This document shows, in pieces, positions 48,299 through 56,622 of a DNA stretch of 64,000 nucleotides; the first letter of the stretch is position 1; every line of letters starts with the position of its first letter. This DNA comes from DASUBV01 sp035532295 (GTDB lineage: Bacteria > Actinomycetota > Actinomycetes > Streptosporangiales > Streptosporangiaceae). The DNA is taken from assembly GCA_035532295.1 (NCBI GenBank), contig DATKRH010000292.1, positions 22,776 to 86,775 of the forward strand. Reading direction: 5' to 3'. The notes under the pieces are model-generated. The model made no database searches. It saw nothing but the letters and a program-made list of their open reading frames with translations, and was not told where the DNA came from. Made by a program: the position numbers and the translations under genes.

Positions 48299-50526
48299 CC
48301 GAGGCACGGGCCGACCCCGAGGCACGGGCCGACCCCGAAGCACGGGCCGACCCCGAAGCACGGGCCGACCCCGGGGCGGAGGTCACCCCGGAGGCCCGGC
48401 ACCGGCACGCCGAGCTATCGGATGAGCTCACCGAGCACAGCTACCGCTACTACGTGCTGGACTCGCCGCTGGTGTCCGACGCCGAGTACGACCGGCTGAT
48501 GCGCGAGCTGGAGGGGCTGGAGGAGCGTTACCCGCAGCTGCGCACGCCAGACTCGCCTACGCAGCGGGTGGCCGGAGCGATCTCGACCGGCTTCACCCCG
48601 GTCGAGCACCTGGAGCGGCTGCTCAGCCTCGACAACGCGTTCTCGGCGGAGGAACTCGACGCGTGGGCGGCGCGGGCCGACCGGCTCGGTGCGTCCGGGC
48701 CCTACCTGTGCGAGCTCAAGATCGACGGCCTGGCGATCGCGCTGGTCTACCAGGGCGGCCGCCTCGTCCGGGCGGCGACCCGCGGCGACGGCGTGACGGG
48801 CGAAGACGTGACGCCCAACATCAAGACGATCGCGGCCGTGCCCGCTCGCCTGGCCGGGTCTGGCTGGCCGGAGACCCTGGAAGTGCGCGGCGAGGTGTTC
48901 CTGCCGGTGCAGGCGTTCAACGAGCTCAACGAGCGGCTGACCGGCGAGGGAAAGCCGCCGTTCGCCAATCCCCGCAACTCGGCGGCCGGCTCGCTGCGGC
49001 AGAAGGATCCCCGGGTCACCGCCACCCGGCCACTCAGCATGCTGGTGCACGGGCTGTTCGTGCCCGGCGGCTCTCCCGAGAGCGGCATGCCCGCGCCCGA
49101 TGACGTCGGCGCGGTGGCGGCCGTCGGCGCGGACATGCCTGCCGCCCAGTCGGGCTGGTACGAGCGGCTCGGCGCGTGGGGCCTGCCGGTCAGCGACCTG
49201 TACCGCGTGGTGGATGATCTGGACGGCGTGCGCCAGTACATCGCCGACTACGCCGAGCACCGGCATGACCCCTGGTATGAGATCGACGGCGTGGTCGTCA
49301 AGGTCGACCGGCTGGACCTGCAGCGGCGGCTGGGCGCGACGAGCCGGGCGCCGCGCTGGGCGATCGCCTACAAGTACCCGCCGGAGGAGGTCACCACCCG
49401 GCTGCTGGACATCAAGGTCAACGTCGGCCGGACCGGCCGGGTGACTCCCTTTGCCGTGATGGAGCCGGTCAAGGTCAGCGGATCGACGGTGGACAGGGCC
49501 ACCTTGCACAACGCCGACGAGCTGACCCGCAAGGGCGTGCTCATCGGGGACATGGTCGTGCTGCGCAAGGCGGGTGACGTGATCCCGGAGGTCGTGGGCC
49601 CGGTGGCCGACCTGCGCACCGGCACGGAGCGGGCCTTCGACTTCCCGGCGCAGTGCCCGGCCTGCGGGACGCCGCTGGCGCGCCAGGAGGGCGAGGTCGA
49701 CTGGCGCTGCCCGAACGCCAGGTCCTGTCCGGCGCAGCTGCGCGAGCGGCTGTTTCATCTGGCCGGCCGCGGCGCCCTGGATATCGAGGTTCTCGGCTAT
49801 GAGGCGGCCGTGGCGCTGCTGGACTCGGGGCTGATCACCGATGAGGGCGACCTGTTCGGATTGACGCAGGACGCCCTGGCCGGCAGCCCGTTCTTTGTTA
49901 GCAAGCAGGGCACCCTGACGGTCAATGCCGTCAAGCTGCTGCACAACCTGGAGGAGGCGCGCCGCCGGCCGCTGTGGCGGATCCTCGTCGCGCTGTCGAT
50001 CCGCCACGTCGGGCCGACGGCCGCGCGAGCGCTGGCCGCCGCCTTCGGCTCGGTCGACGCGATCGCCGGGGCGTCGCCCGAGGCGCTGACGGGCGTGGCC
50101 GATGTCGGGCCGACGATCGCCGGATCGGTCCGGGACTGGTTCGAGGTGGACTGGCACGCCGCCATCGTGGGCAAGTGGCGGGCGGCCGGGGTCCAGCTGG
50201 CCCAGGAGGGCTGGACCCCGCCTCCCGTGGTCGTCGGCGAGGACGGCAAGGGGGCCGGCCCGCTGGCGGGCGTGACGGTCGTGCTGACCGGCACCCTGGC
50301 CAATCGCACCAGAGACGAGGCGGCTCAGGCGGTGCAGGCCCTGGGCGGAAAGGTGTCCGGGTCGGTCTCGAAGAAGACCCGGTTCCTGGTGGCGGGCGAG
50401 AATGCTGGGTCAAAGCTGGACAAGGCACTCGCCCTGGGCGTGCCGGTACTAGACGAGAGTGGCCTGGACGTGTTGCTCTCGGAAGGAGCAGAGGCGGCCG
50501 CCGCCACCTCGCAGGACGTATTGTAG
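48295..50526 (+). CDS. ligA: NAD-dependent DNA ligase
   Basis: The 743-residue enzyme seals nicks with NAD+. A domain Ia (HSYRYYVLDSPLVSDAEYDRLMREL) precedes the adenylation lysine K142 (CELKIDGLAIAL). The oligonucleotide-binding domain, a C4 zinc finger (CPACGT...CPNARSCPAQ), helix-hairpin-helix repeats and a C-terminal BRCT domain (GVTVVLTGTLANRTRDEA) follow. The GTG overlaps the preceding stop and sits behind GAGGAGG. The first 28 residues are an EARADP repeat not found in typical LigA. Confidence 0.96.
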   Translation: MTEARADPEARADPEARADPEARADPGAEVTPEARHRHAELSDELTEHSYRYYVLDSPLVSDAEYDRLMRELEGLEERYPQLRTPDSPTQRVAGAISTGFTPVEHLERLLSLDNAFSAEELDAWAARADRLGASGPYLCELKIDGLAIALVYQGGRLVRAATRGDGVTGEDVTPNIKTIAAVPARLAGSGWPETLEVRGEVFLPVQAFNELNERLTGEGKPPFANPRNSAAGSLRQKDPRVTATRPLSMLVHGLFVPGGSPESGMPAPDDVGAVAAVGADMPAAQSGWYERLGAWGLPVSDLYRVVDDLDGVRQYIADYAEHRHDPWYEIDGVVVKVDRLDLQRRLGATSRAPRWAIAYKYPPEEVTTRLLDIKVNVGRTGRVTPFAVMEPVKVSGSTVDRATLHNADELTRKGVLIGDMVVLRKAGDVIPEVVGPVADLRTGTERAFDFPAQCPACGTPLARQEGEVDWRCPNARSCPAQLRERLFHLAGRGALDIEVLGYEAAVALLDSGLITDEGDLFGLTQDALAGSPFFVSKQGTLTVNAVKLLHNLEEARRRPLWRILVALSIRHVGPTAARALAAAFGSVDAIAGASPEALTGVADVGPTIAGSVRDWFEVDWHAAIVGKWRAAGVQLAQEGWTPPPVVVGEDGKGAGPLAGVTVVLTGTLANRTRDEAAQAVQALGGKVSGSVSKKTRFLVAGENAGSKLDKALALGVPVLDESGLDVLLSEGAEAAAATSQDVL
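48301..48372 (+). repeat. 18-bp tandem repeat at the ligA N-terminus
   Basis: Four copies of gaggcacgggccgacccc, differing at one base, start right after the second codon and encode EARADP four times. Confidence 0.95.
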
Positions 50527-50658
50527 CCAGATAACTACGGAAAGACATCTAGTAACGGATAGTATGCAATTGGCTTCGAGAAGCTCGCTGTCGGCCGTAG
50601 GGTTGCCGTCAGGCATGTGCATCCGCGGCGCAATCGGTTGCAGCGATGAGGTTCGCCT

Positions 50659-52794
50659 ATGAAGGATCCGAACGACACGAGGGACATGGGTCCCCGGGTC
50701 GGCTCCCCGCTGTGGGTTCACCTGATGACGGTGACCGCAGCGGGCGCGGTCGCCTTCTTCCTCGCGATGCTGCACCTGCACGGCCTGGTGCCCCGCCCGC
50801 AAGGACTGGTCTGGCATCCCTTGTTCTGGCTGCTGGCGGCCCTCGTCCTCGTCGGCGACATCTGGCCGATCATCACCCCCGGCCGCTCCGGCCCGGAGTC
50901 CCCGGTCGCCTCGCTCACGTTCAGCTTCGCGGCCCTCCTGTACTGGGGACTGCCGGTCGCCGTGCTGCTAAAGGCGGCCTCGACGCTGGCGGTCGGCCTG
51001 GCCGAGCGCAAGGCGGTCAAGCGCTCGGCCTTCAACTCCGCCCAGGTCACCCTGAGCATGTGCGCCGCGTGGCTCGTGATGCTGGCCTTCGGGCTGCACC
51101 CCACCCCGGCGCACCCCTGGGACCCGAACGGGCGCGAACTGTTCGTGGTGCTGCCGGCCGCCGCCGCCTACTTCGCGGTCAACTTCGTGCTGGTCGGCAC
51201 CGCGATCGCGCTGCACTCCCGGGCCTCGCTGCTGAAGACGTTCCGCAATAACCTGCCCTACCAGGCGTTCGTCAACCTGGTCCTGCTCGCCACCGCGCCG
51301 CTGGTGGCCGTGGTGATGAGCACCCAGTCCGCGCTGCTGCTGCTGTTGTTCGCGTTCCCGCTGGCCGCTATCTACGTCAATGCCGCCATGTCGGTGCAGC
51401 GCGAGCACCAGGCGCATCACGACGAGCTGACCGGCCTGTCCAACCGCAAGCTGCTCATCCGCCGTACTAACGACGCGCTGGCGCAGGCCGCGCGGTCGCA
51501 GACCATGGTCGGGTTCCTGCTGCTGGACCTCGACCGGTTCAAGGAGGTCAACGACACGCTCGGGCACCCGGTGGGGGACCGGCTGCTGCGCCATGTGGCC
51601 CACCGGCTCACCCATAGCGTGCGGCCGGGCGACATGGTGGCCCGGCTGGGCGGCGATGAGTTCGCCGTGCTGCTCCCGTCGGTGAAGGAGGCCGCGGCCG
51701 CCCGCGAGGTTGCCGCCCGGTTGCGCGCGGCGGTGGCCGAGCCGATCCGCATGGACGGGATGTCCTTCGACATCGAGGCCAGCGTCGGGATCGCGCTGTA
51801 TCCCGATGACGCGAGCGGCTTTGAGGTACTCCTGCAGCACGCCGACGTGGCGATGTACCTGGCGAAGGAGCGCCGCAGCGGCGTGGAGCGGTACGTCGCC
51901 GACTCTGACCGCAACTCGCCGGCCAGGCTGGCCCTGCTGGGCGACCTGCGCCGGGGCCTGGACCGCGGCGAGCTAGAGCTGCACTTCCAGCCCAAGGTCT
52001 TCCTGGCCGACCGGAGCACGGCCGGCATGGAGGCCCTGGTGCGCTGGCAGCACCCGGCCCGCGGCCTGATGGCGCCCGAGGAGTTCATCCCCCTCATCGA
52101 GCAGTCCTACCTGATGCGCGAGCTCACCGCGCGCGTCATCGACATGGCGCTTGGCCAGGCGGCGCTGTGGTGGCAGGGCGGCATGAGCATCCAGGTCTCG
52201 CTGAACCTGGCCGCCCGCGATCTGCTCGACAACGGCCTGGCCGACATTGTCGGACGCGGGCTCCAGCGGCACGGCCTGCCCGCCGACGCGCTGCTGCTGG
52301 AGATCGACGAGCGCGTCCTCACCAGCGAGCCCGCGCATGCGGTGGCGACCGCCGAGGCCCTCGCGGCGCTCGGCGTGTCGCTCAGCCTGGATGACTTTGG
52401 CACGGGGTACTCCTCGCTGGTGCGGCTCAAGCGCCTGCCGGTCAGCGAGGTGAAGATCGATTCCTCCTTCGTCGGGCGGCTCCTGCACTCCGCCGACGAC
52501 CAGGTGATCGTGCGGTCCATCGTGGACCTGGTCGGGGCGCTCGGCATCCGGTCGGTGGCGGAGGGCGTGGAGTCCGCCGAGGTCGCCGCGGAGCTCGTGG
52601 CGATGGGCTGCGCCGCGGCCCAGGGCTGGTACTTCAGCAAGCCGCTCAACGCGGCCTCGGCGACCGCGTGGCTGGTCGAGCGGGAGGCACCCGCCGGCGG
52701 GAGCCTGCTGCTGGCGCGCGAGCGCGAGCGGGCGCCGATCGCCCCGGCGGTCGCGGGGCAGCAGGTGACCGGCGCGGTCCCCCCGACCGCCTAG
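50659..52794 (+). CDS. Membrane GGDEF-EAL c-di-GMP enzyme (RmdB-like by position)
   Basis: The 711-residue protein has about 6-7 N-terminal transmembrane helices (20-240). A GGDEF domain follows with an intact GGDEF motif (331-335). An EAL domain has EAL (458-460), LEIDERVL, LDDFGTGYSSL and AEGVES. Both synthesis and breakdown of c-di-GMP are therefore possible. In Streptomyces coelicolor the gene next to ligA is rmdB, whose product has this architecture and degrades c-di-GMP; the same position here suggests orthology. The ATG follows GAGG. Confidence 0.9.
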   Translation: MKDPNDTRDMGPRVGSPLWVHLMTVTAAGAVAFFLAMLHLHGLVPRPQGLVWHPLFWLLAALVLVGDIWPIITPGRSGPESPVASLTFSFAALLYWGLPVAVLLKAASTLAVGLAERKAVKRSAFNSAQVTLSMCAAWLVMLAFGLHPTPAHPWDPNGRELFVVLPAAAAYFAVNFVLVGTAIALHSRASLLKTFRNNLPYQAFVNLVLLATAPLVAVVMSTQSALLLLLFAFPLAAIYVNAAMSVQREHQAHHDELTGLSNRKLLIRRTNDALAQAARSQTMVGFLLLDLDRFKEVNDTLGHPVGDRLLRHVAHRLTHSVRPGDMVARLGGDEFAVLLPSVKEAAAAREVAARLRAAVAEPIRMDGMSFDIEASVGIALYPDDASGFEVLLQHADVAMYLAKERRSGVERYVADSDRNSPARLALLGDLRRGLDRGELELHFQPKVFLADRSTAGMEALVRWQHPARGLMAPEEFIPLIEQSYLMRELTARVIDMALGQAALWWQGGMSIQVSLNLAARDLLDNGLADIVGRGLQRHGLPADALLLEIDERVLTSEPAHAVATAEALAALGVSLSLDDFGTGYSSLVRLKRLPVSEVKIDSSFVGRLLHSADDQVIVRSIVDLVGALGIRSVAEGVESAEVAAELVAMGCAAAQGWYFSKPLNAASATAWLVEREAPAGGSLLLARERERAPIAPAVAGQQVTGAVPPTA

Positions 52795-52845
52795 GCGGGC
52801 CTGGCCGCCGCTGTTTAAGCGGTCGGCTCTCCGTGCCACGGCCTC

Positions 52846-52851
52846 TAGGAT
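52846..52851 (+). promoter_or_regulatory. -10 box of gatC, leaderless arrangement
   Basis: TAGGAT lies 7 bases before ATG 52859 and excludes the in-frame ATG at 52850. Confidence 0.55.
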
Positions 52852-52858
52852 GGCCCAC

Positions 52859-53152
52859 ATGCCCATTACCCGTGACGAGGTAGCGCACCTGGCCCGGCTG
52901 TCCCGGCTGGCCCTGTCCGAGGCTGAGCTCGACCACTTCGCCGGACAGCTGGACGTTATCCTCACCGCCGTCGCCCGGGTTCAGGAGGTCGCCGCCGACG
53001 GGATACCGCCGATGACCCATGCGGTCCCGGTGGTGAACGTATTCCGGGACGACGTCGTGGTGCCCTCGCTGCCGCGGGAGGTTGTGCTCTCCCAGGCTCC
53101 GGCCGCCGAGCAGGGGCGCTTCCGGGTCCCGCGGATCCTGGCGGAGGACTGA
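52859..53152 (+). CDS. gatC: Asp-tRNA(Asn)/Glu-tRNA(Gln) amidotransferase subunit C
   Basis: The 97-residue subunit begins PITRDEVAHLARLSRLALSEAEL, the GatC signature, and wraps around GatA to stabilise the complex. gatA starts 1 base after its stop; the gatA ribosome site lies in the gatC end. Confidence 0.95.
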   Translation: MPITRDEVAHLARLSRLALSEAELDHFAGQLDVILTAVARVQEVAADGIPPMTHAVPVVNVFRDDVVVPSLPREVVLSQAPAAEQGRFRVPRILAED

Positions 53153-53153
53153 G

Positions 53154-54722
53154 ATGAGCACAGCGAGAAGCACGGAGCTGACCGGGCTGACCGCCGCGCA
53201 GGTAGCCGCCGCGGTGGCGGCCGGCGAGGTTTCGGCCGTCGAGGTCACCGCCGCCCATCTGGACCGGATCGCGGCCGTGGACTCACAGGTCCGCGCCTTC
53301 CTGCACGTGGCCGCCGACGAGGCACTGGCCGCCGCCCGCGCCGTGGATGACCGGCGGGCCGCCGGCGAGCCGCTGGGGCCGCTGGCCGGAGTGCCGCTGG
53401 CGCTCAAGGACGTGTTCACCACCACGGACATGCCGACCACGGCCGGATCGCGGATCCTCGAGGGCTGGCGGCCGCCCTACGACGCCACGATTACCAGGCG
53501 CCTGCGGCGGGCGGGCGTGGTGCTGCTCGGCAAGACGAACATGGACGAGTTCGCGATGGGGTCCTCCACGGAGAACTCCGCCTTCGGGCCGTCGCATAAC
53601 CCGTGGGACCTGGCTCGGGTGCCCGGCGGATCCTCCGGCGGCTCGGCCGCCGCCGTGACCGCCTGCGAGGCGCCGCTGGCGATGGGCACCGACACGGGCG
53701 GCTCCATCCGGCAGCCCGCGGCGGTCTGCGGCATCGTCGGCGTCAAGCCGACCTACGGCGGGTCGTCCCGCTACGGGCTGATCGCGTTCGCCTCGTCGCT
53801 GGACACGCCCGGTCCGCTGGCGCGCAATGTGCTGGACGCGGCGCTGCTGCACGAGGCCATCTCCGGGCATGACCCCCGCGACTCGACCTCGGTGGACGCG
53901 CCGGTGCCGCCGGTGGTCGCCGCGGCCCGGCAGGCCGACGTGGCCGGGCTGCGAGTGGGGGTGGTGACCGAGCTCGGCGGGGAGGGCTACCAGCCGGGCG
54001 TGCTGGCCAGGTTCGGCGAGGCGGTCGAGCTGCTCGAGTCGCTGGGCGCCAAGATCGTGGAGGTCTCGTGCCCGCACTTCACCTACGCGCTGCCTGCCTA
54101 TTACCTCATCGCGCCCAGCGAGTGCTCGTCTAACCTGGCCCGGTTCGACGCGATGCGTTACGGCCTGCGGGTCGGTGACGACGGTTCGCTGAGCGCGGAT
54201 GAGGTCATGTCGCTGACCCGTGCGGCGGGCTTCGGGCCGGAGGTCAAGCGGCGGATCATCCTGGGCACCTACGCGCTGTCCAGCGGTTACTACGACGCCT
54301 ACTACGGCAAGGCCCAGCAGGTCCGCACGCTGATCTGCCGTGACTTCGACGCGGCGTTCGAGCAGGTCGACGTGCTGGTCTCGCCGACCACGCCGACGAC
54401 GGCCTTCGCCATCGGCGAGCGTGCCGACGACCCGATGGCCATGTACCTGGCCGACCTGTGCACGATCCCGTCGGACCTGGCCGGCAACGCGGCGCTGTCG
54501 GTGCCCTGCGGCCTAGCGCCGGAGGACGGGCTTCCGGTCGGGCTGCAGGTGATGGCGCCGGCGCTGGGCGATGACCGGCTGTACCGGGTGGCCGCGGCGG
54601 TCGAGGCGGCGCTGGAGCGGCGCTGGGGCGGCCCGCTGCTGGGGCAGGCGAAGGGCCTGGCCGCACCGCCGGGCCGCGGCGAGGCGAGCGGCACGGGCGA
54701 AGCTGGAGGGATCGGGCGATGA
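53154..54722 (+). CDS. gatA: Asp-tRNA(Asn)/Glu-tRNA(Gln) amidotransferase subunit A
   Basis: The 522-residue glutamine amidase frees ammonia for GatB. The Ser-cisSer-Lys triad is visible as K85 (LALKDVF), S160 (VPGGSSGGS) and S184 (GTDTGGSIRQPA). The ATG follows GGAGG. A Gly/Glu-rich tail of about 20 residues is unlike E. coli-type enzymes. It overlaps gatB by 4 bases. Confidence 0.96.
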   Translation: MSTARSTELTGLTAAQVAAAVAAGEVSAVEVTAAHLDRIAAVDSQVRAFLHVAADEALAAARAVDDRRAAGEPLGPLAGVPLALKDVFTTTDMPTTAGSRILEGWRPPYDATITRRLRRAGVVLLGKTNMDEFAMGSSTENSAFGPSHNPWDLARVPGGSSGGSAAAVTACEAPLAMGTDTGGSIRQPAAVCGIVGVKPTYGGSSRYGLIAFASSLDTPGPLARNVLDAALLHEAISGHDPRDSTSVDAPVPPVVAAARQADVAGLRVGVVTELGGEGYQPGVLARFGEAVELLESLGAKIVEVSCPHFTYALPAYYLIAPSECSSNLARFDAMRYGLRVGDDGSLSADEVMSLTRAAGFGPEVKRRIILGTYALSSGYYDAYYGKAQQVRTLICRDFDAAFEQVDVLVSPTTPTTAFAIGERADDPMAMYLADLCTIPSDLAGNAALSVPCGLAPEDGLPVGLQVMAPALGDDRLYRVAAAVEAALERRWGGPLLGQAKGLAAPPGRGEASGTGEAGGIGR

Positions 54723-56218
54723 CCAGGGCTGTCACGCTGGTGTCCTACGACGAGGCGCTGGCCAGGTACGAGCCGGTGATCGGGCTCGAGACGCACGTGG
54801 AGCTCGGCACCGTCACCAAGATGTTCTGCGGCTGCCCCACCGTCTTCGGGGCGCAGCCCAACTCGGCCGTCTGCCCGGTCTGCCTGGGCCTGCCCGGCTC
54901 GCTGCCGGTGGCCAGCCGGGCCGCGATCGAGTACACGATCAGGATCGGCCTAGCCCTGAACTGCTCCATCGCGTCATGGTGCCGGTTCGCGCGGAAGAAC
55001 TACTTCTACCCGGACATGCCCAAGGACTTCCAGATCTCGCAGTACGACGAGCCGCTGTGCACCGACGGCTGGCTCGACATCGCGGTCGGGGAGCAGCGGG
55101 TCCGGATCGGCATCGAGCGTGTCCACCTTGAGGAGGACACCGGCAAGTCGCTGCACGTGGGCGGGGCCACCGGCCGCATCCACGGCGCCGACTACTCGCT
55201 GGTCGATTACAACCGGGCCGGGATTCCGCTGGTCGAGGTGGTCACCAAGCCGATCCCGGGTACGGGCGCGCTGGCCCCCGAGGTCGCCCGCGCCTACGTC
55301 ACCGAGCTGCGCGAGCTGCTCCGGGCGCTGAGCGTCTCCGACGTCCGGATGGAGGAGGGCTCGCTGCGCTGCGACGTGAACACCTCGATCGCGCCGGCGG
55401 GAGCAGGCAGCTGGGGGACGCGAACCGAGACCAAGAATGTTAACTCGCTGCGGTCGGTGGAGCGCGCGGTGCGCTTCGAGATCCAGCGGCAGGCCGCCGT
55501 GCTGGACGCGGGCGGCAAGATCATGCAGGAGACCCGGCATTTCCACGAGGACACCGGGACCACCACGGCCGGGCGGAGCAAGGAAGAGGCGCAGGACTAC
55601 CGCTACTTCCCCGAGCCGGACCTGGTGCCGGTCGCCCCGTCACCGCAGTGGGTGGCGCAGCTGCGGGCGGACCTGCCCGAGCTGCCGGCGGCCCGCCGCG
55701 GGCGGCTGCAGGCTGACTGGGGCCTGTCCGACCTGGACATGACCGCACTGCGGAACGCCGACGCGCTTGACCTCGTGGAGCAGACCGTGGCCGCCGGGGC
55801 GTCCGCGGCCGATGCGCGCAAGTGGTGGCTCGGCGAGCTGGCCCGGCGCGCCAATGAGACCGGAACCGAGCTCGCCGCGCTGCCGGTGACGCCGGCTCAG
55901 GTCGCGCGCGTCACGGAGCTGGTGACCTCGGGAACGCTCAACGACAAGCTCGCCCGGCAGGTGCTCGACCTGATCGTGGCCGGCGAGGGCGAGCCGGATG
56001 AGATCGTGGCGGCCCGCGGCCTGGCCGTCGTCAGCGACGACAGCGCCCTCACCGCCGCCGTGGATGCGGCGATCACCGGCCATCCCGAGATCGCGGCCAA
56101 GATCCGCGAAGGAAAGACGACGGCGGCCGGGGCGCTGGTCGGCGCGGTCATGAAGGCCACCCGGGGGCAGGCCGACGCCACCCGGGCACGCGAGCTCATC
56201 CTGCAGCGCCTGAGCTAA
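54719..56218 (+). CDS. gatB: Asp-tRNA(Asn)/Glu-tRNA(Gln) amidotransferase subunit B
   Basis: The 499-residue subunit binds the misacylated tRNA and performs amidation. YEPVIGLETHVELGTVTKMFCGCP, the zinc-binding CPVCLGLPGSLPV, FYPDMPKDFQISQYDEPLC and KNVNSLRSVERAVRFE are all present, with a helical tail domain. The tRNA-Gln and tRNA-Glu genes at the end of the window suit an organism using this indirect route for Gln-tRNA. Confidence 0.96.
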   Translation: MTRAVTLVSYDEALARYEPVIGLETHVELGTVTKMFCGCPTVFGAQPNSAVCPVCLGLPGSLPVASRAAIEYTIRIGLALNCSIASWCRFARKNYFYPDMPKDFQISQYDEPLCTDGWLDIAVGEQRVRIGIERVHLEEDTGKSLHVGGATGRIHGADYSLVDYNRAGIPLVEVVTKPIPGTGALAPEVARAYVTELRELLRALSVSDVRMEEGSLRCDVNTSIAPAGAGSWGTRTETKNVNSLRSVERAVRFEIQRQAAVLDAGGKIMQETRHFHEDTGTTTAGRSKEEAQDYRYFPEPDLVPVAPSPQWVAQLRADLPELPAARRGRLQADWGLSDLDMTALRNADALDLVEQTVAAGASAADARKWWLGELARRANETGTELAALPVTPAQVARVTELVTSGTLNDKLARQVLDLIVAGEGEPDEIVAARGLAVVSDDSALTAAVDAAITGHPEIAAKIREGKTTAAGALVGAVMKATRGQADATRARELILQRLS

Positions 56219-56307
56219 CCGGGCGGCCGGGGTGGTGGCGCGTGGCGGCGGCCGTGGTGACGTGGCGGCCGGGTGTCACCGTTCCCATTGGTCACCTTGA
56301 ATCTCAT
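56215..56307 (-). CDS. Possible 30-residue micro-ORF opposite the gatB end
   Basis: ATG at 56307 follows TAGGAGGTGACGG, a near-perfect ribosome site. It reads MRFKVTNGNGDTRPP, then a His/Arg/Pro-rich end, with TAG inside the gatB stop region. No homologue is known to me. Confidence 0.3.
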   Translation of the reverse strand: MRFKVTNGNGDTRPPRHHGRRHAPPPRPPG

Positions 56308-56622
56308 CCGTCACCTCCTACTCACAAGTTGTCTCCCGCTGGACGCCCTTCCTCAATCGAAGCGTGACCTCCGGCACTTAGAGTTATTACGTATCGCTGA
56401 TTTGCGAGATCGCGTCCGGTGCCCCGGGGCAAGTTCTGAGCTTCGACTGGTAGGACGGGACGAGACGTTTCTGGCGATCGTGTGCCGCCTTGGCTCAATG
56501 AGGAGCCGTGGGCATATCGCGGCGTGAAGCAGGTGGCCATCGCGGGCCGCCGGGTTCGCACCTGGCTCTCGACGCAGTTGACAAGGAGGCTTGGTGCGCG
56601 CTGACTCAGCTGGTGGCGCGTC
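56219..56622. other. 404-base gap between gatB and the PAS-GGDEF-EAL gene
   Basis: Apart from the minus-strand micro-ORF at its left end, I see no convincing gene. The stretch 56280-56480 is clearly richer in A and T than its surroundings. A TTGACA at 56577-56582 has no matching -10 box. I looked for a c-di-GMP riboswitch and could not support one. Confidence 0.5.

Noticed and set aside
47168..48372. Possible CRISPR-like array from the repeats at the methionine synthase and ligA starts
   Set aside because: The units are contiguous with no spacers, have period 15 or 18 and are read in frame as protein repeats.
56219..56622. A c-di-GMP riboswitch before the PAS-GGDEF-EAL gene
   Set aside because: The region is long and less GC-rich, but I could not find the conserved receptor and tetraloop pattern of known classes.
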